NCBI GenBank assembly: GCA_016710525.1
Contig: JADJVQ010000037.1
Span: 1-64,000, forward strand
Source of the DNA: Burkholderiaceae bacterium
GTDB lineage: Bacteria > Pseudomonadota > Gammaproteobacteria > Burkholderiales > Burkholderiaceae_E
Direction of reading: 5' to 3'
DNA: 64,000 nucleotides
The translations under genes were made by a program, and so were the position numbers. The notes beneath the pieces were generated by a model. That model did not search any database, was not told the origin of the DNA, and saw nothing but the letters and a program-made list of their open reading frames with translations. This document shows, one piece after another, positions 41,931-51,080 of this stretch (position 1 is its first letter; each line of letters starts with the position of its first letter).

Positions 41931-44102
41931 TCAATGCAGGCTCGCTGCTTTGACGGCATGAGCACGCGCGCCGGCCCCGCCGCTCAGGCGCGCGGTGGCC
42001 AGGTCCAGCAGCGCCGGCACATCCAGGATCAGGGCGACTTCGCCGCTGCCCAGGATCGTCGAACCGGCCAGTCCCTTGATGTCCTGGAAGACCTGTCCCA
42101 GCGGTTTGATGACCGTCTGATGTTCGCCGTGCAGGCGATCGACGATCAGGCCGACACGGGTCGCCCCGTCGCGCACCAGGACCAGGCTGCGCCGTGCGCC
42201 GCCGGCGGACGTGTGCCGATAGAAGCGGCCGATGTCCAGGTAGGGCAGCACTTCGCCGCGCAGGTCGAAGTGGCCGGCCACCCGCTCGGGGTTGTTCTGG
42301 CACTCGAGCGGCACTTCCAGGCATTCGGCGACCAGCTCCAATGGCAGCACATAACTGACACCGCCGACGCTGGTCAGAAACCCGTCGATGATCGCCAGAG
42401 TCAGCGGCAGCCGTATCTGAATCGTTGCGCCCTGCCCCTCGCGGCTGCTGACCCGGATGTGTCCGCGCAGTGCCTCGACATTGCGCTTGACCACGTCCAT
42501 GCCGACCCCGCGCCCGGACAGGTTGGTGACCTGCTCCGCGGTCGAGAAACCAGGCATGAAGATCAGCTGGTACACCTGCTCTTCATCCAGCTCCGCGTCG
42601 GCTTCGACCAGGCCGCGCTCGGTGGCCTTGGCCAGGATCCGGTCGCGATTCAGTCCGCGCCCATCGTCGCTGACCTCCAGCACCACGCTGCCCGACTCAT
42701 GATAGGCATTCAGGCAGATCCGTCCCTGCTCGGGCTTGCCGGCGGCCCGGCGCTCGTCGGGCGTCTCCAGGCCGTGATCGAGGCTGTTGCGCACGAGGTG
42801 CATCAGCGGATCGGCGATCGTCTCGACCATCTGCTTGTCCATCTCGGTGTCGCCACCGCTGATGGCCAGTTCGACGTCCTTGGCCAGCTGCTTGCTGACA
42901 TCGCGCACGACGCGCTGGAAGCGCGAGAACGTTTCGCCGATCGGCATCATCCGCAGGCCCAGCGCGCCGTCGCGCGCCTCCTGGACCAGGTCGTTGATGC
43001 GTTGGGCCGCTTCGCCGAAGGTCGGCGAATGTTCGTTGCGCGCCACCATCTGCGCTCCCGAACTGGCGATCACGAGTTCACCGATCAGGTCGATCAGGTG
43101 ATCGAGCTTGTCGGCCCGCACCCGGATGAATCGGGTCTCCTCGCCGCCGCGCCGCTCCTTGGTGCCGGTCCGCCGCTCGGGTTCATTGGCGCGGCGCTCG
43201 GGAACCTGTTCGCGCCGATCGATGAACGGCGCCGCGCCGGGTCCTGCCAGCGACTGCCAGGCCGCGAGCAGGCTGTCGCGCGCATCGCCCTCGGGCGCAC
43301 GCGCATCGAGCAGCCGTTCGTAATCGGCCGACGCCGCCTCGGGCGCCAGCACCATCAGCGAACAGTCATCGAGCATGAATTCGAAGACGCCCTCGATCGT
43401 CGCGCGATCGGCCTGACTGGCCAGCCGGATCTCGAAGCCCAGAAAGCAGCTTTCCGGGTCGAGCGCCGCCAGATCGGGGATCGTCTCGGTGACCGTGTGA
43501 ATCGCGCGCACCTCGCCCAGCGAGTCGAGGTAGCGGATGAATGAAATGGGATCGAGCCCGTTGCGCAGCGCATCGACCCCCATTCGCAGCGAGATGTGCC
43601 ACACCCCACCCGCGGCGGACGCCGGCCTGACGTCGCTCTCGGCTTGCGCAGGCTGCGCCACGGCGCCAGGCTTGTCGGCCGGTGCGGCATCGCCTCCCGA
43701 CCGGGCCCGCAGACCACGCAGCGCCTCGCCCAAGGTCAGGCTGGTCTGCGCGACGTCGGGATCGTGGCTGTCCTGTCCGATCTCCGCCAGCAGCCGCTCC
43801 ATCTGGTCGCGCCCGCGCAGCAGCAGCGCCATCGCCTCGTCGGTCAGGGGCAGCTCGCCGCTGCGCATCGATTCGAGCAGGCTCTCGACCTCATGGGTGA
43901 AACTCACCACCGCGTCAAAGCCGAACAGTCCCGCGGTCCCCTTGACCGTGTGGGCCGCGCGGAACGCGCTGTTCATCGCCTCGGCATCGCCCGGATCCTG
44001 TTCCATGGCCAGCAGCGCCTGCTCGAACTGGCGCAGCATGTCGCGCGCCTCGTCGAGAAAGCCTTCTCGTGCGATTGCCAGGATGTCGTCGTCTTGACTC
44101 AT
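41931..44102 (-). CDS. cheA: Chemotaxis histidine kinase CheA
   Basis: A 723-residue kinase. The P1 HPt domain has H51 in AAHTVKGTAGLFGF, and a variable region follows. The P3 dimerisation helix runs IRVRADKLDHLIDLIGELVI. The P4 ATPase has LMHLVRNSLDHGLE and VSDDGRGLNRDR plus LSGRGVGMDVVK. P5 is the CheW-like coupling domain (YVLPLELVAECLEV). There is an extra domain between P1 and P3 (VWHISLRMGVDALRNGLDPI) common in betaproteobacterial CheA, perhaps the P2-like CheY-binding element. It starts 9 bases after the STAS gene. All catalytic boxes are intact. Confidence 0.96.
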   Translation of the reverse strand: MSQDDDILAIAREGFLDEARDMLRQFEQALLAMEQDPGDAEAMNSAFRAAHTVKGTAGLFGFDAVVSFTHEVESLLESMRSGELPLTDEAMALLLRGRDQMERLLAEIGQDSHDPDVAQTSLTLGEALRGLRARSGGDAAPADKPGAVAQPAQAESDVRPASAAGGVWHISLRMGVDALRNGLDPISFIRYLDSLGEVRAIHTVTETIPDLAALDPESCFLGFEIRLASQADRATIEGVFEFMLDDCSLMVLAPEAASADYERLLDARAPEGDARDSLLAAWQSLAGPGAAPFIDRREQVPERRANEPERRTGTKERRGGEETRFIRVRADKLDHLIDLIGELVIASSGAQMVARNEHSPTFGEAAQRINDLVQEARDGALGLRMMPIGETFSRFQRVVRDVSKQLAKDVELAISGGDTEMDKQMVETIADPLMHLVRNSLDHGLETPDERRAAGKPEQGRICLNAYHESGSVVLEVSDDGRGLNRDRILAKATERGLVEADAELDEEQVYQLIFMPGFSTAEQVTNLSGRGVGMDVVKRNVEALRGHIRVSSREGQGATIQIRLPLTLAIIDGFLTSVGGVSYVLPLELVAECLEVPLECQNNPERVAGHFDLRGEVLPYLDIGRFYRHTSAGGARRSLVLVRDGATRVGLIVDRLHGEHQTVIKPLGQVFQDIKGLAGSTILGSGEVALILDVPALLDLATARLSGGAGARAHAVKAASLH

Positions 44103-44111
44103 CGGAGTTCC

Positions 44112-44423
44112 TCAGTCTGGAGTGCCGGCGGCCAGCAGGCCGTTCAGCGCATAGCGGCCGAACACTTCAAGAACGGCCGGACTGGCGCGCAGCAGCTCGA
44201 GCGACTGACCGCGCGAGGCCGCGCTGCGTCGCGCCGCCACGAGAATCTGAACACCCGAGGAGTCGCAGGCATCGACGCCCGACAGGTCGATGGCCAGCAC
44301 GCCGCCATCGATCCATTCACGCATCTGCAGACACTGCGCCGCGGCGTTGTGAATCGTGAGCTCGCCGCTCAACCGGCCTTCGCCGACCGCGGCGCCACTT
44401 TCCTCATGCAGGGAGTCGTTCAT
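44112..44423 (-). CDS. STAS-domain protein in the che operon
   Basis: A 103-residue single STAS domain like anti-sigma-factor antagonists. The conserved segment LAIDLSGVDACDSSGVQILV carries the Ser pair at the phosphorylation position of SpoIIAA-like proteins. It lies 15 bases after cheY and 9 bases before cheA. STAS proteins occur in several proteobacterial chemosensory operons, where their exact role is unsettled. There is no cognate HATPase-type kinase or PP2C phosphatase gene in the window. It may bind a receptor or CheA as an adapter. Confidence 0.9.
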   Translation of the reverse strand: MNDSLHEESGAAVGEGRLSGELTIHNAAAQCLQMREWIDGGVLAIDLSGVDACDSSGVQILVAARRSAASRGQSLELLRASPAVLEVFGRYALNGLLAAGTPD

Positions 44424-44438
44424 GTTCGCGGCGTCCGT

Positions 44439-44804
44439 TCAGGGGCACAGCCGTGCCACCGCGTCCACCAGCTGCGAGGGCTGGAACGGTTTGGTGATCC
44501 ATGCGCGCACGCCCGCCGCCTTGCCCTCGGCCTTCTTCGAGTCCTGCGACTCGGTCGTCAGCATGATGATCGGCGTGAACTTGTGAACCGGGCTTTCCTT
44601 GACCTTTCGGGCGAAGGCCAGGCCGTCCATGCGCGGCATATTCACGTCGCATACGATCAGATTGGGCTTGACGCTGCCGATCTTCTCCGAGGCGTCCTGC
44701 CCGTCGACCGCCTCGATCACCGCATATCCCGCCTTCTGCAGCGCCAGCTTGACGACCGTGCGAAAGCTTCCCGAATCGTCAACGACCATGATGGTCTTGC
44801 TCAT
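44439..44804 (-). CDS. cheY: Chemotaxis response regulator CheY
   Basis: A 121-residue stand-alone receiver. Acidic pocket D9-D10, phospho-acceptor D53 in VCDVNMPRMDG, Thr in MLTTESQ and Lys in ITKPFQ are all present. The start at 44804 (MSKTIMVV) has GGGAAAG upstream; a longer frame to 45014 would run into the preceding gene. It lies 28 bases after an MCP-like gene carrying a CheZ-like motif and 15 bases before the STAS gene. As the only single-domain receiver of the locus it is the expected output to the motor, although no flagellar gene is in the window. Confidence 0.95.
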   Translation of the reverse strand: MSKTIMVVDDSGSFRTVVKLALQKAGYAVIEAVDGQDASEKIGSVKPNLIVCDVNMPRMDGLAFARKVKESPVHKFTPIIMLTTESQDSKKAEGKAAGVRAWITKPFQPSQLVDAVARLCP

Positions 44805-44832
44805 TGCATCTTTCCCTTTTGCTCGAAGCGGT

Positions 44833-46011
44833 TCAGAAGAACTCGACGGCGGCCGTGCGTTCGACCGCCACGGTGTTGTGATGACTGCTGCGCAGCTCTT
44901 CCATCGTGTAGCTGCCCTCCATCCGCTCCAGCCAGAGCGCGGGTGAGCTGGCGGCCGAATCCGGCTCGCCCTGCTGCCAGGCGCTGAAGCGCGCCATGTC
45001 CTCGGTGACGGCATTGAGCATCTGCGTCAGGCGATCCTGCGACTGCAGGCTCATGTAGATCTTCTCGAGGTCCGCCTGGACCTGCCGGCTGGCTTCGCGC
45101 AGGCCGCGCGAGGAGCGCGAGATCTCGGTCAGGCTGCCGACCAGCGACACGATCACCTCGCGCGCGTTCTCGCGCGCCTGCAGTTCGATCTCGTCGTCAT
45201 CGGTGTCGTGACGGCGCACCTCGGCGGCGATCGAGGTCATCCGTTCCTGCATCGTCTGCACATGCTTGCCGATCCGGATGCCGGTGAGCCTTGCCTGGCC
45301 GGCCAGCGCGCGCACTTCCTGCGCGACCACGCCGAACCCGCCGCCGGCCTGCCCGGCACGGGTCGCCTCGACCGACGCATTCAGCGCCAGCAGATGGGTC
45401 GCACGGCCGATCGACTGGACCTCCTTGCTGAGCAGCACCATGTCCTCGAGGGTCACGGCCAGCGACTGCACGCCCGCGAGCATCTCGTCCTTCATGCGGA
45501 CCGCCGCCCGGGTGGTCGCCAGCAGCGTGTCGATCTGGGGCTGGTGGCGCGCAACCAGCTCGTCGCTGCCGCCCATCTCGATGTTCATGCTGACCTTGTC
45601 GGCGCCGACCGCATGATCGAGGTGGCTGGAGACCCGCACGAAGCTCTCGAGCAGGGCCTCGATGCTCTTCTCGGAATGGGTCCGGGCGGCTTCGACGTTG
45701 CGCTGCCAGACCGGCACCACCTGCTGCGACAGCAGCCCCGCCTGGCCGCTTGGCGCCTGAGACTGCAAGGAGTCGGCCCGCACCAGAGCAGGAGCGCCCG
45801 CGCCTCGCCGAGCCAGGACGACCGCGGCCGCTCCAATTGCCGCCGTCAGCAGCGCGACGGCAAGCCAGCCGCCCTCCTGGACAGCCAGGGCGCCAGCGCC
45901 CGTACAAGCTGCGCCGGCGAGCGCAAAGCGCCAGGCAGGCGATCGCCGCGGCGTGGACGCCGCAAGCCCTCGCTCGGGCGGGGAAGCGGCGTTGAGTGAA
46001 TCGAACGACAT
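44833..46011 (-). CDS. MCP-like protein with CheZ-like DxxxQ helix
   Basis: A 392-residue protein with two adjacent hydrophobic helices (residues ~33-80) and no periplasmic domain, then a coiled-coil region including HLLALNASVEATRAGQAG and GFGVVAQEVRALAGQA, the receptor signalling tip. Near the C-terminus the helix LQSQDRLTQML (D326, Q330) has the D-x3-Q spacing of the CheZ catalytic helix (QDLTGQ in E. coli, D143/Q147). The chain ends VEFF. The ATG at 46011 is preferred to a TTG at 46035. It is the first gene of the che operon, directly before cheY. The role as a CheY-P phosphatase is inference; it may otherwise be a receptor of the PilJ-like kind. Confidence 0.85.
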   Translation of the reverse strand: MSFDSLNAASPPERGLAASTPRRSPAWRFALAGAACTGAGALAVQEGGWLAVALLTAAIGAAAVVLARRGAGAPALVRADSLQSQAPSGQAGLLSQQVVPVWQRNVEAARTHSEKSIEALLESFVRVSSHLDHAVGADKVSMNIEMGGSDELVARHQPQIDTLLATTRAAVRMKDEMLAGVQSLAVTLEDMVLLSKEVQSIGRATHLLALNASVEATRAGQAGGGFGVVAQEVRALAGQARLTGIRIGKHVQTMQERMTSIAAEVRRHDTDDDEIELQARENAREVIVSLVGSLTEISRSSRGLREASRQVQADLEKIYMSLQSQDRLTQMLNAVTEDMARFSAWQQGEPDSAASSPALWLERMEGSYTMEELRSSHHNTVAVERTAAVEFF

Positions 46012-46189
46012 GCAGGGACTCTCCGGAGCAGGCAACGAGCACAGCCGATAGACCCCGATGGTCGGCCGGCGGCGGGTGTTGCGGTGCGTCGAACAGGCCG
46101 CTTTCCCCTCCCCATTTCGCGCCTTGACCGATGCCAGGCCCGCCTATCATCGGCGAGCCGTTTGGCTGGATCTCCGTGACGGGCCTGTC

Positions 46190-48316
46190 ATGGAACCGCC
46201 GCGTGGCACTTCCTACTTCCGGACACCCATGGACATGCACTCGGCCAGTCCCACGCAGCCGCAACCGTCAGGAACGACAGGCACCCGCTGGCACAGGGTG
46301 CGCGAGGCCCTGCGCGGCACCCGCGAAATGGCCCGCTATCACGGCATCTGGTCGCCGGGCGTTCGAGCCCTGCGCAACATGACGCTGCGTGCCAAGGCCA
46401 TCCTGGTGATCGCCTGTCTGGTGATTCCCCTGTCGTTGGCCCTGGCGCCTGCCGTGCGCCACGGACTGGCGCAGGACCAGCGGATGACCGGCGAGAGCGC
46501 CGCACTGGCCCAGTACGATGCGCTGGTCCGGCTGGCACAGGTGATCGGCGCCCTGCATCGCACCTTGAACTCGGCCGATCTCGCCGATCCGGGCAGCGCG
46601 ATCCCCGCGTTGCTGGAACGCGAGCGCCAGGCATACGAGACCCTTGCCTCCCGCCTTCCAGCGCCGCAGGATCGCCCCGACCAGCTCGGGCGCGCCGGGC
46701 TGGCGCTGGCCAAGGCGCGTGCCGCCTTCGTGGCCGTGCAGACCGAGGCGAGCGCCACCGCGGGTCGTCGCCCGCGCCTGATCCAGGCCCTGGCGCAGTA
46801 CCGGTATGAGTCGGAGTTCCTGCGCGATCCGATCCTGCGCTCGGCCAACCTGCATCAGGGATTCGACCCGCAAAGCGCCGCGATGCTCGAAGGCGCGGTC
46901 CGCTGGCTGCCGCGGCTTCGCTCCAACCTGCAGGACCTCACGCTCGAGGGCGCGATGCTGATGGGCGACGAGGATCGCAAGGTCCGTGCCGCGCGGATCA
47001 ACGATTTTGCGGTCGAAGCCCGTGTGCTCGACAGCCAGACCCGCGCCGCCCTCGACTACGCGGTCGCGCTTGGACTGCTGGACGCCCAGCACGCGGCCGA
47101 CCGCCTGACGGTGGTCAAGCGTCATCTCGAAGTCACGAGCCACCTGTTGCGGCTCGCGACCAGCGACCGGCCGAACACCGAGAAGGACGCTGAACGCGGC
47201 GAAGGCGCGCTGCTGCGCAGCACCTTCATCGCCAGCGGACTGCAGGCGATCGCCGCCTGCGACGCCCTCGAAACCGACAGCATCGCCCGCCTGTCCGGTC
47301 AGGTCGTCATCCAGCACCGCGAGGTCCGGGCGGCGCTGCGCTGGAACGCGACACTGCTGCTGGTTTTCCTGGCGATCTCGACCTACCTGATGATCTGCAT
47401 CTACAAGGTCGTCGGCGGCGGCCTGCAGACGCTGTGCGAACAGGTCGGTGAACTGGGCCGCGGCAATCTGGGCATCCGGCCGCGCGGCCATGGCTCCGAT
47501 GAGATCGGTCAGGCGCTGTCCTCGCTGGGCGCCTCCGCCAAGCAGATGTCCGAACTGTTCGAAGCGGTGACCCAGGGCGTCGCCGCGGTCTCGCACGCCT
47601 CGCGCGAAGTGGCGATCGGCAATGCCGGGCTGTCCGGGCGGACCGGCAGCATCCGCGGTTCGATCGAAGATGTTTCCCAGAAGGCACAGTCGTTCTCGAA
47701 CGCGATGGACGTCTGCGGCTACGAGGTCCAGCAGGCTGCCGAGCACGCGCGCGCCATGCGCGCCGATGCGCAGCGCAGCCGCAAGGCCATCAGCGGGCTG
47801 CGCGACCGCATGCACATGCTGCAGACCCGCAGCAACGAGATCCGCCAGGTGGTCGGCCTGGTGGAATCGGTTGCCTACCAGACCAAGCTGCTGTCGCTGA
47901 ACGCCTCGATCGAGGCGGCACGGGCCGGCAGCGCCGGCAAGGGCTTCGCCGTGGTGGCCCAGGAGGTTCGGCTGCTCGCCAAGCGCAGCGAGGATGCGGC
48001 CCACCGGATCGAATCGATCGTGCGCGCGTCGGTGCAGGACATCGAAGAAGGCGGTCTGATGACCGACCGGGCGGTGGATGCCGTGCGCCAGACCGACGAG
48101 AAGGTCGATGCGGTCAATCGGATCATGGATGAGATCGTCCGCCTGACCCGCGACAGCCTGCTGGAATCGCAGGATGTGGTGCGCATCAGCCGCGACGTCG
48201 AGGAAGCGGCACAAGGCAATGCGCGTCTGGTCGATCAGCTCTCCGACGCGTCGGCGGGACTGCGCGATCAGGGCGACACCTTGAAGCGTTCGGTACAGCA
48301 CTTCGTTTTCGGTTGA
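46190..48316 (+). CDS. Methyl-accepting chemotaxis protein
   Basis: A receptor of about 708 residues, divergent from the che operon. TM1 is KAILVIACLVIPLSLALAP after a ~65-residue cytoplasmic lead. A ~290-residue helical periplasmic domain precedes TM2 (ATLLLVFLAISTYLMICIY). HAMP and a signalling domain follow with AYQTKLLSLNASIEAARAGS and GFAVVAQEVRLLAKRS. The signalling part differs clearly from the three near-identical receptors. The start is uncertain: ATG 46190 and ATG 46229 both lack a good ribosome site. The stop overlaps a TTG of the next receptor gene. No C-terminal pentapeptide is present; the chain ends VQHFVFG. The 178-base gap to the che operon must hold promoters for both directions. 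Confidence 0.88.
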   Translation: MEPPRGTSYFRTPMDMHSASPTQPQPSGTTGTRWHRVREALRGTREMARYHGIWSPGVRALRNMTLRAKAILVIACLVIPLSLALAPAVRHGLAQDQRMTGESAALAQYDALVRLAQVIGALHRTLNSADLADPGSAIPALLERERQAYETLASRLPAPQDRPDQLGRAGLALAKARAAFVAVQTEASATAGRRPRLIQALAQYRYESEFLRDPILRSANLHQGFDPQSAAMLEGAVRWLPRLRSNLQDLTLEGAMLMGDEDRKVRAARINDFAVEARVLDSQTRAALDYAVALGLLDAQHAADRLTVVKRHLEVTSHLLRLATSDRPNTEKDAERGEGALLRSTFIASGLQAIAACDALETDSIARLSGQVVIQHREVRAALRWNATLLLVFLAISTYLMICIYKVVGGGLQTLCEQVGELGRGNLGIRPRGHGSDEIGQALSSLGASAKQMSELFEAVTQGVAAVSHASREVAIGNAGLSGRTGSIRGSIEDVSQKAQSFSNAMDVCGYEVQQAAEHARAMRADAQRSRKAISGLRDRMHMLQTRSNEIRQVVGLVESVAYQTKLLSLNASIEAARAGSAGKGFAVVAQEVRLLAKRSEDAAHRIESIVRASVQDIEEGGLMTDRAVDAVRQTDEKVDAVNRIMDEIVRLTRDSLLESQDVVRISRDVEEAAQGNARLVDQLSDASAGLRDQGDTLKRSVQHFVFG

Positions 48317-48390
48317 TCCGGGAAAGCATCTGGCGATGGCAATCGATCTTCAAGCGCGGCACTCCGCCCGTTTTTCGGCGTGCCGCACGG

Positions 48391-50814
48391 ATGATCGGCA
48401 CACTGCTGCGTCCCGGCACCCGGCTGATGCGAAGCCTGCGCCTGCCGGCCAAGCTCGCGCTGATGGGTGGCGCCCTGCTGCTGCCCCTGGTCGTGCTGAT
48501 GGTCCATCTCTTTTCGTCGGCCCACCACGAGTATTCGATCCTGAGCAACGAACAGAACGGCGCGCAACTGGTGCGCGGCACTCTGGAACTGACCACCGCG
48601 CTGATCGACCACCGCGGACTGACCCACCGCGCGCTGTCTGGCGAAGAAGGAATCCAAGCGGCGCTGCAGACTTCGCGCGCCAGGCTTGCCGCGTCGGTCA
48701 AGGCGCTGGACGCGCAGATCGCCACCCGGCCCGGCTACCAGCTGGCCGATCACTGGCACGGCCTGCGGGCCCGGATCGACACCCTGCTGACCGACAAGAG
48801 CCCGCGAGCGCGCGCCGCGGCGCTGGCCTTTCATGGCGAACAGATCGAACAGGCCCGGCGACTGATGCTGCTGGCCGCCGAATTCTCGGGACTGCTGCTG
48901 GATCCGACGGCGCAGAGCTACTTCCTGGTCGACCTCATGGTGAACCCGATGATCCCGTGGGTCGATCGGATGGCTCAGGTCAGCGCCGTCGGCGGCGGCC
49001 TGCTGACGCGCGGCGACGCCACCCGCCTCGAAAAGCGGGATCTGCTCGCCACGGCCGGCTCGACCCAGCGGCAGCTCGAGGCGATCCAGTCCAGGATCGC
49101 ATCCCTGCTGCGCGCCGGCGTCACCCTGCCCAGCAGCTGGGACACGGCGCGCCGGGGCACGGAGCAGTTCGTCGGCCAGGTCGAGCAGGTGTTCGGCGCC
49201 GAAGCCCTGGTCGGCGAGCCCGAGCCCTATCTGCGCTCGGGCAGCGAAGCAGGGGCTTCGGCCGTCCGATTCGGGCAGGATGCGCTCGATCTGCTCGACG
49301 ATCAGCTGAACAACCGGCTGGCCACGCTGCGCAACCGGGTGATCGTCCAGGCCGCCGTCGCGGCGCTCGGCGTGACTGTCATCGCCTATCTGCTGCTGGT
49401 GTTCCACTACAGCTTCCTGGGATCGCTGCGCCGGGTGACGGCCAGCATGGATGCGATGGCCGCGGGCGATCTGTCGCAGCCGATCCTGATCGAAGGCAGC
49501 GACGAACTCTCGCGGGTCGGCGCCCAGCTCGAGGCCATGGCCGCCACATGGTCGCGACTGGTGGCCGAGATCCGCAGCAGCGCGGTGCGTGTCGGCGAGG
49601 CCGGCCAGGCCGTGGCCGACCAAGGCCAGTCGCTGTCGCAGCGCACCGAACGGCAGGCTGGCAGCCTGCGCGACTCGGTCGGGACGGTCGAGCAGCTCGG
49701 TGCGGCGGTGGCCAGCACGGCGCAGGCGACGGCCTCGCTGGACGACATCACCACCACGCTGCGCCAGCATGCCGAACTGGGCACCCAGGCCATGCGCGAA
49801 ACCGTCGCCTCGATCGGCGCACTCCAGGACACGACCCGCCGGGTCTCCGAAATCAACGGCGTCATCGACGAGATCGCTTTCCAGACCAACCTGCTGGCAC
49901 TGAACGCGGCGGTCGAGGCCGCCCATGCCGGCGAGGCCGGCAAGGGCTTTGCGGTGGTGTCCGCCGAGGTCCGCCAGCTCGCCCAGCGCTGCGGCGAGGC
50001 GGCCGCCGAGATCCGCGATCTGATCGGGCGCACGATCGAACAGACCGACGTGTCGGCCATCCGGGTGCACGATGTCAGCATCGCCCTCGATTCGGTCGTC
50101 CACGGCATCAGCGATGTGGCCGATCGGCTGCGTGGCATTGCCGGGTCCAGCGCCCAGCAGAGCGCCGGACTGTCCGAAGTCTCGCGCGGGGTGCAGGGGC
50201 TCGACGAGATTACCCGCCAGAACGCCGACATGGTCAACGCGTCGGCCCGCTCGTCGCAGGCACTGGTGTTCCAGGCGGCCGCGCTGGGCGAATCGGTCGC
50301 CTCGATTCGACTGCGTTACGGCAGCGCCGACGAAGCACTCGCCCTCGTGCGCTGCGGCCTGGCCCGCGTGGCCGAAATCGGCTGGGAGCAGGCGTCTCGC
50401 GAGCTGAGCGATCCGCAAGGCGAATTCCACGATCGCGACATGGCGGTCTACGTGCTCGATCTCACCGGCAAGGTCCTGGCCTACAGCGCCCGCCCGCAGT
50501 GGGTCGGCAAGATGGTGCACGATCTGCCGGGCGTGAGTTCGACGATGGCCGACCGGTTCATGGATGCCGTGCTGGCGGCCTGCGGACAGGGCGAAGGCTG
50601 GGCCGAATACGACTGGTTCAACGTCGACACCGGCGAGCCGGCGCGCAAGACCGCGTACGTGGCGCGACTGGGCGACGATGCGCTGATCGGCTGCGGCGTG
50701 TTCCGCACCGGCGAGCGTGCATCGCTGGTCCGGCCCTCGCGCCCTGTCGCCTCCGGCGCAGGCGACTCGGCCGACGGCGGCACGGCCGACCGCGACGCGC
50801 TGGCCCACGCCTGA
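48391..50814 (+). CDS. Methyl-accepting chemotaxis protein with C-terminal cytoplasmic Cache-like domain
   Basis: A receptor of 807 residues from ATG 48391. A TTG at 48313 overlapping the previous stop is possible, but the added codons have poor third-position G/C. TM1 (ALMGGALLLPLVVLMVHLF), a ~280-residue periplasmic region, TM2 (AAVAALGVTVIAYLLLVFHY), HAMP and a signalling domain (AFQTNLLALNAAVEAAHAGE) come first. About 130 residues follow: DMAVYVLDLTGKVLAYSARP, WVGKMVHDLPGV, GWAEYDWFNVDTGEPARKTA and DALIGCGVFR. This order of motifs matches single-Cache (Cache_2) sensor domains, which normally are extracytoplasmic; here the domain must be in the cytoplasm. Ligand unknown. Confidence 0.88.
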   Translation: MIGTLLRPGTRLMRSLRLPAKLALMGGALLLPLVVLMVHLFSSAHHEYSILSNEQNGAQLVRGTLELTTALIDHRGLTHRALSGEEGIQAALQTSRARLAASVKALDAQIATRPGYQLADHWHGLRARIDTLLTDKSPRARAAALAFHGEQIEQARRLMLLAAEFSGLLLDPTAQSYFLVDLMVNPMIPWVDRMAQVSAVGGGLLTRGDATRLEKRDLLATAGSTQRQLEAIQSRIASLLRAGVTLPSSWDTARRGTEQFVGQVEQVFGAEALVGEPEPYLRSGSEAGASAVRFGQDALDLLDDQLNNRLATLRNRVIVQAAVAALGVTVIAYLLLVFHYSFLGSLRRVTASMDAMAAGDLSQPILIEGSDELSRVGAQLEAMAATWSRLVAEIRSSAVRVGEAGQAVADQGQSLSQRTERQAGSLRDSVGTVEQLGAAVASTAQATASLDDITTTLRQHAELGTQAMRETVASIGALQDTTRRVSEINGVIDEIAFQTNLLALNAAVEAAHAGEAGKGFAVVSAEVRQLAQRCGEAAAEIRDLIGRTIEQTDVSAIRVHDVSIALDSVVHGISDVADRLRGIAGSSAQQSAGLSEVSRGVQGLDEITRQNADMVNASARSSQALVFQAAALGESVASIRLRYGSADEALALVRCGLARVAEIGWEQASRELSDPQGEFHDRDMAVYVLDLTGKVLAYSARPQWVGKMVHDLPGVSSTMADRFMDAVLAACGQGEGWAEYDWFNVDTGEPARKTAYVARLGDDALIGCGVFRTGERASLVRPSRPVASGAGDSADGGTADRDALAHA

Positions 50815-50866
50815 CGCGCCCGCGCCCTTCACGGCGCGGACCTCACCCCCCCGGCGGGCCAGGCGG

Positions 50867-50908
50867 CCCCTGCGGCGCGGGCTCCCGAGCGGCCCGATCG
50901 CGCAGGGG
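50867..50908 (+). terminator. Possible terminator-like hairpin after the MCP genes
   Basis: CCCCTGCG (50867-50874) pairs perfectly with CGCAGGGG (50901-50908) around a 26-base loop, 52 bases after the stop at 50814. There is no U-run after it. The rest of the 266-base gap to the next gene holds a possible -10 box TAAGAT at 50996-51001. Confidence 0.25.
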
Positions 50909-51080
50909 TATTGCCCATTGAAACCATGCGCGGCCATCGTGCTGGGATCGGACCCCGACGGAATCCGCGCACTCGGTCCGCCCTGCGGATTGGGCTAAGA
51001 TCGATCCGCCCCTGGAAGGCCGTGCGCGGCGATTGCCGATTCGGTGCTTCCACCGACGATCCGACGCCAGGAGATCCCGC

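Noticed and set aside
44112..44423. Part of a stressosome or sigma-factor switch
   Set aside because: No RsbR/RsbT/RsbW-like or PP2C genes are nearby; the che operon context is stronger.
48313..48390. TTG start giving the last MCP 26 more residues
   Set aside because: Third codon positions in this stretch are much less G/C-rich than in the gene and no ribosome site is present; ATG 48391 was kept with reservation.
48268..50937. 889-codon minus-strand and 861-codon plus-strand open frames over the last MCP gene
   Set aside because: Both are shadows in other frames of the receptor gene, whose TM, HAMP and signalling motifs are unambiguous.
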